Below, piece by piece: positions 43,330-53,487 of a DNA stretch of 64,000 nt. A model generated the notes under the pieces. It did not search any database. It was not told the DNA's origin and was given only the letters and a program-made list of their open reading frames with translations. How positions within the stretch are numbered: position 1 is the first letter of the stretch; each line of letters begins with the position of its first letter. The stretch lies in the NCBI GenBank assembly GCA_027405735.1, contig JAPEHQ010000007.1, forward strand, positions 2,629,001-2,693,000, in the 5' to 3' direction. The stretch comes from Mucor racemosus (Eukaryota > Mucoromycota > Mucoromycetes > Mucorales > Mucoraceae). The position numbers were made by a program, and so were the translations under genes.

Positions 43330-43934
43330 ATGGCATCTCGTTCTGATCTTGGAGATGTTACTCCTAATAACTTGGGCCAAGTTAGAATTCTTCACAATGT
43401 TTTGTTTCCAGTTCATTATGGCGATAACTTTTATAACGATTTGTTGGAAGCCGGAGAGTTTGCAAAATTAGGTACAATAAACAAATACTTGGAGTAAAAT
43501 TGACAGCTGCTGAACATTTACCGATTTTAGCTTATTATAATGATGTTTGCGTTGGTACTGTCTGCTGTCGTAAAGAAGCTGATGAGAGTAATCCTGACAA
43601 GTACAAGATTTATATCATGACTTTGGGTGTATTGGAGCCCTATCGCCATCTTGGTTTAGGTAGGCTTTTTTTTTTCTTTTTGGAAAAAAATAGATGAAAA
43701 TATTATATACTAACAATTATTTACATAGGCTCCCAATTAGTTCAACACATTTTAGAGCAAGCTAAATTAGCTAAAGATATCACTCAAGTTTATTTACACG
43801 TTCAAACAAACAACACACTTGCTGTAGACTTTTATAAAAAAAATCAATTCGAAGTTGTCAGTACTGAAAAAGATTATTACAAAAATATTGAAAATAGAGA
43901 CGCATATCTTTTATCAAAGAATATTGAACAATAA
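43330..43934 (+). CDS. NAA50: N-alpha-acetyltransferase 50 (NAA50/San), 158 aa, 3 exons
   Basis: GNAT acetyltransferase that modifies N-terminal methionines co-translationally, usually bound to the NatA complex, and is needed for sister-chromatid cohesion in animals. Exons 43330-43471, 43531-43659 and 43729-43934 (introns 59 and 69 nt), giving 158 aa. Conserved blocks: 'GDVTPNNLGQVRILHNVLFP', 'GEFAKLAYYNDVCVGTVCCR' (across intron 1), 'YIMTLGVLEPYRHLGLGSQL' with the acetyl-CoA-binding RxxGxG/A written RHLGLG (across intron 2), 'VYLHVQTNNTLAVDFYKK' and 'FEVVSTEKDYYKNIE'. An alternative acceptor at 43506 would also keep the frame but insert eight residues where the family has none, so 43530 was chosen. 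Full length. Confidence 0.94.
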
Positions 43935-43973
43935 ACATTTTACCGTGTGTAGTATAGATTATTATTATTTTTT

Positions 43974-45452
43974 TTATGCTTCTATATCAATAATAGTCTC
44001 TTCCTCTTCTTCTTTTTCTTCTTCTTCATTTACTGTCATTACAGCAATATTTTCGGCCATCATTTTCTTATTTGCTTCAGTAGCATTGGGTTGTTCAGCC
44101 AAATAATATGCTCTACGTTCATTCAATTTCTCAAGTGTGGCAGGAATTTCACACATCTTGGTTGGCACAGTTACATTTACCTCGAAAAAGTCTTCCATTG
44201 TAGGCAAGGGCAATTTAAGTGTATTGCTTTTCTTTTCTTTAGTATTAGCCTTATTATCCTCCTTCTTTTTGTTGTTGTTACTTGATCCCATAAAGTAAAT
44301 TTCATTGACACCCTTCTTTTTTAATACAAATCCTTCCGGTGCATTATTCATTGATGTTGTTGCATGAACAGATGCAGATGCAGCAGCAGAAGAACAGCTT
44401 CCTGATTTGATAAATGTCCGTAAAAAGGCTCCCGATGTATCACACAAAATAATTTCATGTTAAAAAGCAGGTAAAGAAGCTAATTCAAGTTCTTGACGAG
44501 TAGCTTTTTAGTGTTTATCTGCTTCATATTGAATTTTCCCCTTTTCTTTTCACTTTTCACGTGCCTCACGTACAGCAGTGTAATACTCATCATTTGCCTT
44601 GCGATTCTCTTCACGCGATGAACGCAATGTACAGTATGCTTCATCCAAAAGTCCTTTAATACGAGTTCTTTCATCGTATAGTTTGTTGCGTTCCTCACAT
44701 TGCTCGGCTCTATCGTCAAGTAATGTCTTGAGCTCGATACTTAAGATTTCATACTTATCACTAAGACGCCTATTCTCTCCATCATCGACATTTTTTCTAA
44801 CCTCATTATAGATCAAACGTTCCTTTTCAATGGTTTCTTCTTGTTCACCAAAATCTTCAACTTGAGAACGACCACGTTTTAAATTAGAAATCTCTTGAAG
44901 AATCTAATTTAACATTAACGTTACACATCTCACTAAATCCCCCAATTGTGCCTTTGTTTGTACTTTTTTCTCTTCTACTAACCTTACACCGCCTTCAATT
45001 TGACTCTCGAGTTCTTTAATACGTTGATTAACTTCTTCCAATGATTTGAATGGTACTTTGGATTGGAAAGATTTGGCATTGCTCACCTAATATATATCAA
45101 AACTCTATATCTAGATTTATTTCTTTTTTCATAATTACCCTTTTCTTGCTTTACTTGATTTCAGGTTGCTTATCACGAATTTCGCTCAATTGAGTCTTTA
45201 ACTCTTCACGGTGTGTATTATCTGATTTTCCCAACTTTTCAATTTTTGCCATGGCTGAATCCTATAGTATAATTGTTTATTTGTTGAGTAATAATTACTA
45301 AAGAATCAAAGTATATTATTATTACCTGTTGCTTCTTTAAAATGCCAATTTTCTTGTTGAGCTTTTCCAAAGAATTTTTAAAAGACAACATCATCCAGTT
45401 TCCTTATGCTTTTGGGAGCAGTAGATAGAGCGATAGTTTCAGAAGTAGTCGT
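43974..45452 (-). pseudogene. BFR1: BFR1-like coiled-coil protein, inactivated
   Basis: Homologue of the fungal Bfr1 (nuclear segregation/mRNP and ER-associated) family. Recognisable parts in order: 'TAPKSIRKLDDVVF', 'KNSLEKLNKKIGILKKQQ', 'DSAMAKIEKLGKSD', 'PFKSLEEVNQRIKELESQ', 'ISNLKRGRSQVEDF', 'AREK' region, 'LELASLPAF', and the C-terminal 'LKLPLPTMEDFFEVNV'. Lesions: a probable one-base T insertion near 45380 (VVF reads TTT TAA), TAA near 45190, TGA (likely from CGA) near 44550, TAA near 44511 and TAA near 44464. The expected initiator reads ACG at 45452, and about 30 residues expected before PFKSLEEV are missing. Two ordinary introns (near 45265-45325 and 44905-44955) remain readable. The last stop cannot be spliced out. 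A functional copy presumably exists elsewhere. Confidence 0.78.
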
Positions 45453-46730
45453 TATTATTTTATAATTGAAAAGAAGAAAAGAAAAAGGTGCACAAATAAG
45501 TGGTATTGTGTTCTTTCTACGACCTAAAAAGAGATTACCACAACAGGGGACAATTTTTGATTGATTTTTCGCTTCTTTCAATCTCACGGATCCATCATTA
45601 CTTATCAATGTATAATGATATATCTCTTTCCATTATTTTTCAATATGTCCAATATGTGTAGTATAATATATCCATTGTTACAGAAGAAACGATTAAAAAA
45701 GAAAACTTGCTTTGCCATGATTGGTATGCTTGGAAAGTTTACGGTTGTACATGTCTTGCTTCCACAATAAGAAAATGGGTTGACCATTTGTACACACATT
45801 ATTATTACAATTGAGCAAATTCTGATATCACAAAACTTTGTGTTTACCTCTTATTCCTTGTACCCCTTTCAGTAATTGGGTTGAATATGCCTAAACGTCG
45901 ATTAGATAACCTGACTTACTATTTAATATCTTTGGTTTAATTTTAATTTATTTTGACTAGAAACAAAGAAATACTTAGGCACATGTTCAATGGTTTTGAA
46001 TTACCTTCACCCATGTGAGTAAACAAATTTAAATAAAGCATTATACCCATACCTAGAGTTGAAGGTTTGAAACTGCAATAGTTTGATAGGGACTTACAAA
46101 GAAGTACATTTATACAAATATACAAATAAAAAATTGGCTAGATGATTTGCAAATAACTTTTGACATACTATAACCCAAAAATTTATTAAACTGTACGCTG
46201 AATGTTTAATAAAAAGAATGCGAAAAATCCTTCATAAAGTATATATGATCAACTGATAAACTTTTTATCGTGCAGATACTCAAACATACGGCTAAATAAA
46301 TAGTTACAGACGGAGAATTGCATTTTTTTGCATTTAATTTATCAACAATAATTTAAAAAAAATGCTCAAATAAGAAAGTTTTTGAAATTTGACAGCAAAT
46401 CAATGAGATAATAAATTTTTAATTCTGGATACTGCTACAATTATAGTATATGCTTTAGAACCTTCAGCCAATTTAGGTTAATATTCATGCATTTTTCAGT
46501 TGCTTTATTTTTTTTTTTAATAAGCAGAGGAACAAAATTTGTTTTGTTTTTAATCCCGTGCTCAACTCCCTCAAAAACAGCTTTTAGCTAATGAAATTAA
46601 GGTATGTTATTTTTAAATTTACTGCGCATTAAATATAGCTTCAAAGTTTAATTCCAAACCCTTATTTGATTTTATAAAAATTTTCAAAGGATATCTGAAA
46701 TAACCTATACAAAATAGGAGGATAAAGTAA
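45453..46730. other. AT-rich intergenic DNA, nothing recognised
   Basis: No long frame, RNA gene or internal repeat partner was found between the BFR1 pseudogene and the coding remnant at 46731. Confidence 0.5.
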
Positions 46731-46895
46731 ACGTTGCCATTTCCCCATTCTCACAGCAATTCGAGGAGGCTGAACCTTTTACAATTCTGCGGACCAACAC
46801 CACCAGAAGTACCTACCTTGCAACGGGAGTTCATTTGGATTTATATTTGGCGAGAGCTGATGAGTTTTACTGACCTTAGTGGGGGGCGTAAATAG
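46731..46895 (+). pseudogene. Short coding remnant of unknown family
   Basis: One frame of 54 codons without ATG has a strikingly protein-like composition inside AT-rich DNA, including 'LLQFCGPTPPEVPTLQRE' and 'FIWIYIWRELMSFTDLSG'. It ends at TAG 46893-46895 next to the R6/R7 relics. It probably belongs to a dead mobile element. The family is not recognised. Confidence 0.4.
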
Positions 46896-46944
46896 CAGAT
46901 AACCAACATGTTGTTCAAACTTACCGAATGCATAATGACTCATG

Positions 46945-47492
46945 GACGCTGATATCTGAAATTCTTGTAATACCTATTTATACCTATGCCCATGTAGAGT
47001 GACAGTTTTCTTAAATCTCGGTATTCATCAAGATCGTAACTGATTTATCGAAAGGTAAATCGTATAAAATTAATCAAATGAAAAAGTACCGTTTTATTAT
47101 GAGCTTCTAGAGGGGGTTTATATACTAATTGAATGAGTGTATTAAATGTGAGTTATAATATAATTAGAATGAGCATTTGGATATTGTGTGGATATATTGG
47201 AATCATGCTTCTATGATTCAATAGTAGCATGATGATAGACGCATGGAATATGACCTTGCTTGACTTGCATGTTGAGCATCATGGTTTGACAGATGTTTTA
47301 AATAGGTAATTCGGTAATTCCTAATTCTGATAGATCAGTAACATTTAAATTGTTTTCAACAAAAGTGCGCAGTAAGCTATAGGTGCGCTCTGGTGATAAT
47401 TTTCTCGATACACAGTAGGCTTTGAACGTTATCCATTGACATCCGCGTGCCAAAGATATGTCCCTACTCTTATATTTTAAAAGAACAATCAA
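46945..47492 (-). repeat. Mobile-element relics R6 (copy 2) and R7 (copy a), with conserved peptide
   Basis: R6 blocks at 46945-47010 and 47375-47480 flank a segment (about 47025-47370) related to 57780-57985 and more loosely to 47690-47960. On the minus strand the frame 47492-47298 ends 'NNLNVTDLSELGITELPI'; the R7 copy at 57985 encodes VTVSDLSELGITEL in the same position. Conservation at the peptide level in two copies indicates the 3' end of a mobile-element gene. Family not recognised. Confidence 0.5.
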
Positions 47493-47689
47493 TAAGCATA
47501 TCTTATTTCTTACCTATATTTTGATTATATACTATTCTTCATATCATTTTTGATATTCTTTACTTTACATTTACTATTTTATAAGATCCCTTGAACTATT
47601 TTCTATATATTTCATCGTACATTTCTTATTTTTTCTTTATTTGTTTCGTTTTATAGATTTAAATGTTGTTATTTATACTAATGTTTGTC

Positions 47690-47965
47690 TGTTAGAACAT
47701 CCTTGATTGATTTATCAAAATATGTTTAAGTTAAATAAAGTTAGAAATTTAATCAAGTAAAGAGATATCGTTTATTGGAATGAAATTAATAGGGTTTATA
47801 TACTATTTGATTTGGGGAATTAATGGTGTGGTAAGGTAGTTTAGATGTTATTTAATAGTAATGTGTCATGTTGGTATATCATGTTGGAATATCGCACTGG
47901 CGTATTACGCTTTTGTACCATGCTTCTATACCATGCTTCTATACCATGCTTTTAGGAGCATTGTA
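47690..47965. repeat. R7-like repeat, diverged copy c, with short tandem unit
   Basis: Resembles 47025-47290 around 'agggtttatatacta' (47790 with 47124). Near 47916-47955 a unit 'taccatgcttcta' is repeated three times in tandem. No coding potential seen. Confidence 0.4.
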
Positions 47966-48572
47966 TAGTTAATATTTAATTAAGGAACTTCCGGTTCCGG
48001 ATCTGTTATTGTTTACTTTTTTGGATTTGACATGATCCGGTTTAAGGATGATACATCATTGATGTTGATAATGTTATTTGAATTTGATAATAAAATGTCT
48101 TTACTGACATCTAAAGAAAAAGTTGAGCTTGCAGATTGTAATGATATGAGATGTGGTTACATCCGTATATTTCCATGAATATGTGTTGATTTATAATCAC
48201 TGAGTAAAGATTTGGAAAGATTAGGCAAAGATTTCAGATATTGATCCTGTCAATATTCGGTTATGTTGTATTTATGGTAATTGAATATGTTGTTCTTTTT
48301 GTATGAGTTGTAAAATAATACAATGAGAGATTAAATCAATAGTATATAAGGTTTGGTGAATTTCGTGTATGATTTGTGTTACTTCTGAACTAGAATCTGG
48401 AAGTATAATGTAATTTTTGGGGATCAAGATTGTTTGTTTATTTTTTATTGATAGTAATTTATTTAAGAAAAAAAAGAAGAGTTGCTGTTCGATTTGTTAA
48501 AACAAACAAAGTCAGTGTGTACCTGACAGAAAACTAACGCAAATATTACGTAAGCAAAATACAAAAAACAGC
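47966..48572. other. AT-rich DNA downstream of tRNA-Phe, nothing recognised
   Basis: No supported gene or repeat partner. The interval leads into the Pol III terminator of the minus-strand tRNA-Phe gene. Confidence 0.5.
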
Positions 48573-48578
48573 AAAAAA
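48573..48578 (-). terminator. Pol III terminator of tRNA-Phe
   Basis: Six T on the minus strand, 4 nt beyond the tRNA 3' end. Confidence 0.8.
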
Positions 48579-48582
48579 TGAA

Positions 48583-48655
48583 TGCGGCTAAAGTGGATCG
48601 AACACCTGACCTTTAGATCTTCAGTCTAACGCTCTCCCAGCTGAGCTATACCCGC
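48583..48655 (-). tRNA. tRNA-Phe (GAA)
   Basis: 73-nt cloverleaf on the minus strand, no intron. Acceptor GCGGGTA pairs with TAGCCGC apart from a G-G mismatch at the fifth pair, discriminator A. D arm GCTC...GAGC, A box TAGCTCAGCTGG. Anticodon stem TTAGA/TCTAA with loop CTGAAGA, anticodon GAA. T stem AGGTG/CACTT (one G-T) with loop TTCGATC. Its first 14 nt are the insertion target of element C, which begins one base upstream of nt 1. The acceptor mismatch may mean reduced function. Confidence 0.93.
48642..48655 (-). repeat. Target-site duplication of element C, tRNA-side copy
   Basis: GCGGGTATAGCTCA, nucleotides 1-14 of tRNA-Phe. Repeated exactly at 53488-53501 after the 3' end of element C. 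Confidence 0.94.
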
Positions 48656-48872
48656 ATCTCTTCCCGTTTCTCTAAACTTTTCAAGACATTGTGATTGAAA
48701 AGTTTTCACTTTCTTATAAAAACAACTTTTTCTTGGCAACTACATTATAAACCTACATCAAAAATATATCGTTAGACTCGTCTAAACCCGCGTTATAACA
48801 TATATATTTTTTGGACTTCTTAGATACTTATTTGTTGTTTTTGTTTTTCACCACCAAAAATCTTCAAATAAC

Positions 48873-49832
48873 ATGGACGTCCACCAACAACAGCTCGATT
48901 TGCAGCAGTTACCACAACTAGTTCTTCAGTTGCAACAACAACTTCAAGGTCTTCAACAACAAGTACAACAACACTCCAACATTCTGCGTAGACTGGATGC
49001 TTTGGAAGAAGAAAACAACTCTTTGAAAAAAGAGAACAGGGATAAGGACCTTGTAATTGAACAATTGCGAGGTCACGTGCAACAATCACGTGGTCTGGGA
49101 AATTCAAGCGCACCTGGGGGCTCTCAAGATTCTCAAACTCAAGCTTCCAATAAACCTGATACTACTCAATCTTCCTATATTGGAGCTGCCAATAAAGGTA
49201 AGAATGCTACTCCTCCTGCCTCCAAGCCTGTGCACTCTCAAAAAAGGCTTCTTGCTTTAGGTCGTACCTTCAAAACCATAGACTCTAAGGGTCCTCAAGG
49301 TTTTGAGTACATTTACATTGGCCGTTCTGGGAAAATCGCCCGTACTGAGGTACGCTCGAAATTCCGCAAAGCTGGTGTAGATAATGGTCGTATCCTAGAT
49401 ATCTGTTTCCCCGCCTCTGGTGTTATCGGTATTCTAATGCATATTCAATATGTTCCTATCTTTTGTGATATAATGGCCAAATTGGAAGCTGATATCATCC
49501 GGGATTTTGATCCCCTTGATCCAGCCAATATTGCAGATCCTAAATATGATTCTTTGTCTCCTGCTGATCGTGAGGATCTTATCCACGAATTTGTTGAAAT
49601 TCGTGCTACTCAAACCCTATCCTTCCTTCGTCCTTTAAATGTAAGCTCGGTCGGTAAGTATTTTGAAAGCCTCGGCTGGATAAATTCTGAAATCCTTGCT
49701 GAATCAGTTGCTGATGCTATGGAACGTCTTGCCAAAGCTGAACCCAAAAAGGCTGCTTTCTTGTCCAAGCGTAGAATTGCTACTTCTACTGGTGGTGGTT
49801 CTGGAAACTCTGACTCTGCAATGGACGAATAA
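48873..49832 (+). CDS. Retrotransposon ORF1, 319 aa (copy C)
   Basis: Same protein as ORF1 of copy A with three residue differences noticed (G in QQSRGLG, I in DPANIAD, A in KKAAFLSK). N-terminal Gln/Leu coiled coil (about 5-70), Ser/Ala/Pro linker, then the structured region about 125-230 with YIYIGRSGKIARTE. It should package element RNA together with ORF2. The start is the first ATG after a 217-nt 5' UTR. The stop TAA (49830-49832) is one base before the ORF2 ATG. Confidence 0.88.
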   Translation: MDVHQQQLDLQQLPQLVLQLQQQLQGLQQQVQQHSNILRRLDALEEENNSLKKENRDKDLVIEQLRGHVQQSRGLGNSSAPGGSQDSQTQASNKPDTTQSSYIGAANKGKNATPPASKPVHSQKRLLALGRTFKTIDSKGPQGFEYIYIGRSGKIARTEVRSKFRKAGVDNGRILDICFPASGVIGILMHIQYVPIFCDIMAKLEADIIRDFDPLDPANIADPKYDSLSPADREDLIHEFVEIRATQTLSFLRPLNVSSVGKYFESLGWINSEILAESVADAMERLAKAEPKKAAFLSKRRIATSTGGGSGNSDSAMDE

Positions 49833-49833
49833 A

Positions 49834-52800
49834 ATGTCGGCCCTGGCTGACACTTTATTCCCCAGTTCTGTACATAATTCTTCTCATACTGTAAATATTT
49901 CTCTCTCTCTATGGAATGCCAATGGTCTCCGTACCTCTGTAGTTCATGATGTCCTATCTCATGTCTTGGGTACTCATGTTCTCTTTGTTACTGAAACCTG
50001 GCTTACCACTGGATCTTTTCCCACCAACTGGTCTCAATTTCACCTATATGGTACGAAAGTACCGGGTGCTTTTAACCGTGGTTCTGGTGGTGTCTCTGCT
50101 TTTGTGTCTCCTTCCTGTCCTTTTTCTGTCTCTCAACTTCCGTCCTATAACCCTCACACTTTGTCCCTTAGGGTTGGCGCCCTAACGGTACATTGTATTT
50201 ACTTTCCTCCACCCTTATCTACTGATAAGGTGCTCTCGGTCCTTAATTCATTGCCTCTGCATAGGGATACTATTTTATGTGGTGATTTCAACGCTCGGTT
50301 TGGTTCTCTTACTGGAGATGCTATTCGTAACTCCCGTGGTGTTGCTCTTGCTCCCTGGATTGAGGAATCTGGTTTGTCGGTGCTTAATGCTACTCTGGCT
50401 CATGGTGTAAAAACCTTTTTGACGTTTCGGAATCAAAAAGAGCAGAGTAGTATTATTGATCTGTTTCTTACCAATATTGGTGCAGCTGCTTTGGTAAATC
50501 CTCAACTGGTGGTTGAGTCTGATCTCTCTTTGGGTTCCGATCATCGGCTGATGGTCCTTACATTTGGGTATGTTCCTCCTTCTGGTGATTTGGCGGTGTC
50601 TGCTGGTTCTGCTTTGGCTCCAAGACGGTTATGGAAGCTCTCGAAACTGGGTAAGGACAAGCCCTTGGGTTTGTACCGATGCCTCTTTCGATCTTCGGTT
50701 GCTCCTCTGGTGGTTACTCTCTCTGGTTTGGTGTCTGCTCCTCCTGAAACTCGTCCAGATATTGATGCACTCAACGATTCTCTGAATCAATGTTTGTATG
50801 AAGCTCTGGATGGCTCTGTTGGTATCAAGACTGGTCGTCCTGGCCATTGGAAGAAGTTCTGGACTCCTGAAATTGAGGATGCTGCTCGTTCGCGGGATCG
50901 TCTATACAGCAAGTGGCGTCATTCCTTTGGGATTGACAAAGTGAGTTGTTGGCTTCACTATAAAGAGGCACATCGTCGGTTTCGGTCACTGGTGCAAGCT
51001 GCAAAGCGAAGGTCTTGGAAAAAGTTCTGTACAACACTGGAGAGTGATTTCTCAAAAGCTACTGCTGCTATCAAGCGTATTAAGCGTAACAAAGAATCCT
51101 CCTCTACTTACAGTCATCCTGATGGTCCTTCTGCTTCTGTTAATGTTATGGGTGCTCATTTGGCTTCCGTTTATGACGGTTCTCTACTTGCAACTGCTAC
51201 TCGGCCTCCCCCTCCTTGTGCTTTTGACTCTGATCTGCCCTTTTCGGTACCTGAGGCTCTGTCACTTTTTGATGCTGATACTCTTGTATCTCACATTAAG
51301 CGTCTTCCAACTAATAAAGCTCCCGGTCCGGACCACTTAAAGGCCGAAATGCTTAAGCCCTTGGTTACTGAACTTGCTCCTCTACTGTCTTTGTTGTTTA
51401 CCTTGTGCTATCAATGGGGTTACACTCCTGATCTCTGGCGCCAAGCCCAGGTCTTCCCTATATTCAAAAAAGGGGATGCTACTGATCCTGGTAACTACCG
51501 CCCAATTTCACTGACTTCGGTAATGCGTAAACTCTTTGAGTTTTCTCTAATGCCAGAGCTTGATCTGCACTCTCCTGCTCTTGATGTTGCTCAAGGTGGT
51601 TTTAGACCTCAACGTAGTCCTCTGGATCAAGCCCTCTGCTTGCATGACTTGATGCATGATTATTTTCTGACTCATAGACGGTACCCTGTTGTTGCTTTCC
51701 TGGATATCAAGTCGGCATATGATACGGTGGATCGTAGGGTTATCTGGAAAGCCTTGGCTGGCTCTTCTCTTCCTAGACCTGTTCTGAGCCTGTTGATTAA
51801 TATGTTTGACAGTGTGTCTGTGTCGGTACTGATTGCTAATCACAACTCTGCTGCTTTCTCTCCTGCTACCGGTGTCTTACAAGGTTCAGTGCTTAGCCCC
51901 CACTTGTATTCGTTATATATCAACTCCTTACCGGGTCTGCTGCGGTCTGTTGCTACTGGTGCTACTATGGTGTCTCCTCCTGGAGCCTATAATTCTATTG
52001 CTATTAATAGTTTGCTTTTCGCCGACGATGTTGCTATTTTCGGGTCCAAAACTGACGTCCAACATATGCTCGATTTGGCTTCTGACCACTCTGTTGCTCT
52101 TGGCTATCGGTGGAAACCGTCTAAGTGTGCTGTCTTAAATGCCCCTGCTGCTTCATCTGGTGACCAGTTAACCCTGTATGACGAACCTCTCCCCATTGTG
52201 GAGGAGTTTGTTTATCTGGGTATGCCCTTTCGTCGTAAAGGTCTGTATGCTCCCGGTATTCTGTCTCTTCGGTCCTCTGGTGCTGTCAAAACTATGGCCT
52301 TGCTCAACTCAGTTGGTGTCAACCGTACTGGGTTTTCTCTATTGCTTTGCTCTCGCCTCTACAAGTCCTTTATTCGTCCCAAAATTGAATATGGGCTAGC
52401 TATCTCCCATCTCTCTTTTCAGGATTTTAAGGCTCTTGATACTCTACAAAACAGGCTCGTTGGCATGTTTGTGGGCAGTTCGTGGTTTAATGTTGCCAAA
52501 CACATTACCTGCATTCCGTCCATGAAACATCGCTACAATATCTTGGCTACCAGATATGCTCTCCGTGCTGATACTCTACCCGAGGATAGTCTTTTGGTAC
52601 TGCTCCGTGATAGTCTCCACTATACCAGATTGGATAAATACATCTGTGAAAACAGCATGTATCTATCACTACCTGATCCTGTTCCTAGCACTGCCGGGTT
52701 AGTCAATTTTTTTAACGACTTTTGGCAAGACCAGGTGGACCATCAACTAGTTGCTGCTGCTACTAATGGTACACAAACTCTCCTGCGTAACTGTCGCCCG

Positions 52801-53187
52801 TCTGTCTCTCGTCCTGACCCTATTCTGTATTTGCCTATTGGTCGTTCTGCTCGTAGTCGTCTAGTTCGTTGGCGTCTTGGTCGGTACACAAATATGAGGG
52901 AAGAATGCCCATGTAGATCGCCCTTTGGGGTCTATATTTCTCGGGATCACTTCCTCTCCTGTCGTGCTCTGGATGGTGCCCTGTTGGATACTCTGCCTGC
53001 TGCTCCTCTTGGTGTTTACAAAATTGATCATGCTCTGAATCTCTTACCGGAGAAAGCGTCTGCTGGTCCTCCTCCATTTTGGTCGGCTCTTTTAGCTCTG
53101 CTACATGCCATTGATTGTCTTGTGCATCCATTGGCAGTTATTGCCTCTGATCCAGATCCAGGATATTCTTGGTATATCAACAAATAG
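49834..53187 (+). CDS. Retrotransposon ORF2, endonuclease/reverse transcriptase, 1117 aa (copy C)
   Basis: AP-type endonuclease (about 20-245: SLWNANGL, TETWL, GDFNARFG, SDHRLM), reverse transcriptase (about 530-800, catalytic FADD about 729-732) and a C-terminal CxC...H...C cluster (CPCRSP...HFLSC). Uninterrupted. The endonuclease would be the determinant of the tRNA A-box nick inferred from the insertion sites. Start ATG at 49834 directly behind the ORF1 stop; the 46 in-frame codons upstream overlap ORF1. Nearly identical to copy A and more distant from copy B. Confidence 0.95.
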   Translation: MSALADTLFPSSVHNSSHTVNISLSLWNANGLRTSVVHDVLSHVLGTHVLFVTETWLTTGSFPTNWSQFHLYGTKVPGAFNRGSGGVSAFVSPSCPFSVSQLPSYNPHTLSLRVGALTVHCIYFPPPLSTDKVLSVLNSLPLHRDTILCGDFNARFGSLTGDAIRNSRGVALAPWIEESGLSVLNATLAHGVKTFLTFRNQKEQSSIIDLFLTNIGAAALVNPQLVVESDLSLGSDHRLMVLTFGYVPPSGDLAVSAGSALAPRRLWKLSKLGKDKPLGLYRCLFRSSVAPLVVTLSGLVSAPPETRPDIDALNDSLNQCLYEALDGSVGIKTGRPGHWKKFWTPEIEDAARSRDRLYSKWRHSFGIDKVSCWLHYKEAHRRFRSLVQAAKRRSWKKFCTTLESDFSKATAAIKRIKRNKESSSTYSHPDGPSASVNVMGAHLASVYDGSLLATATRPPPPCAFDSDLPFSVPEALSLFDADTLVSHIKRLPTNKAPGPDHLKAEMLKPLVTELAPLLSLLFTLCYQWGYTPDLWRQAQVFPIFKKGDATDPGNYRPISLTSVMRKLFEFSLMPELDLHSPALDVAQGGFRPQRSPLDQALCLHDLMHDYFLTHRRYPVVAFLDIKSAYDTVDRRVIWKALAGSSLPRPVLSLLINMFDSVSVSVLIANHNSAAFSPATGVLQGSVLSPHLYSLYINSLPGLLRSVATGATMVSPPGAYNSIAINSLLFADDVAIFGSKTDVQHMLDLASDHSVALGYRWKPSKCAVLNAPAASSGDQLTLYDEPLPIVEEFVYLGMPFRRKGLYAPGILSLRSSGAVKTMALLNSVGVNRTGFSLLLCSRLYKSFIRPKIEYGLAISHLSFQDFKALDTLQNRLVGMFVGSSWFNVAKHITCIPSMKHRYNILATRYALRADTLPEDSLLVLLRDSLHYTRLDKYICENSMYLSLPDPVPSTAGLVNFFNDFWQDQVDHQLVAAATNGTQTLLRNCRPSVSRPDPILYLPIGRSARSRLVRWRLGRYTNMREECPCRSPFGVYISRDHFLSCRALDGALLDTLPAAPLGVYKIDHALNLLPEKASAGPPPFWSALLALLHAIDCLVHPLAVIASDPDPGYSWYINK

Positions 53188-53487
53188 ACTCGACTTTGAC
53201 GAACAGTTTGTATATTGTTTTCTTTGTGCGGTACCTCGGTGGTAAGTGGTTATCAAAGTTCCCATCCGATGGTTTTCCCTCAAGATCAATATTACATCAC
53301 TCATTAGTCATATCGTTCTTTGGCAACTCACACACATTCCTTTTTACCCTTATTACTTAGTATAGTGCTCTGAAAGGGGTTTTTGTTTCTCTTTCCTTAC
53401 TGTTTCTTAAATTTAAGGCTTATGCTCATATCGAGTGCCCAATATAAATTTATTAATAAAAAAAAAAAAAAAAATCAATCTTTAAAC

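Larger units (their letters stand above)
48656..53487 (+). mobile_element. tRNA-gene-targeted non-LTR retrotransposon, copy C (complete, 4832 bp)
   Basis: Same element as copy A, on the plus strand, pointing away from tRNA-Phe. It starts ATCTCTTCCCG directly at the tRNA 5' end, with ORF1 48873-49832 and ORF2 49834-53187. The 3' UTR contains a 17-A tract at 53458-53474 followed by TCAATCTTTAAAC. Apart from 11 extra A in that tract its length equals copy A. Both frames are intact. The target duplication is 14 bp. Confidence 0.96.

Noticed and set aside
43472..43506. A 35-nt intron in NAA50
   Set aside because: The acceptor at 43530 gives a normal 59-nt intron and a protein that matches the family (KLAYYND) without an insertion.
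44905..44955. TAG stop in the BFR1-like gene near 44908
   Set aside because: It lies inside a clear intron (GTACAA...AATTAG) whose removal restores EEKKILQEISNL; it is not counted as a lesion.
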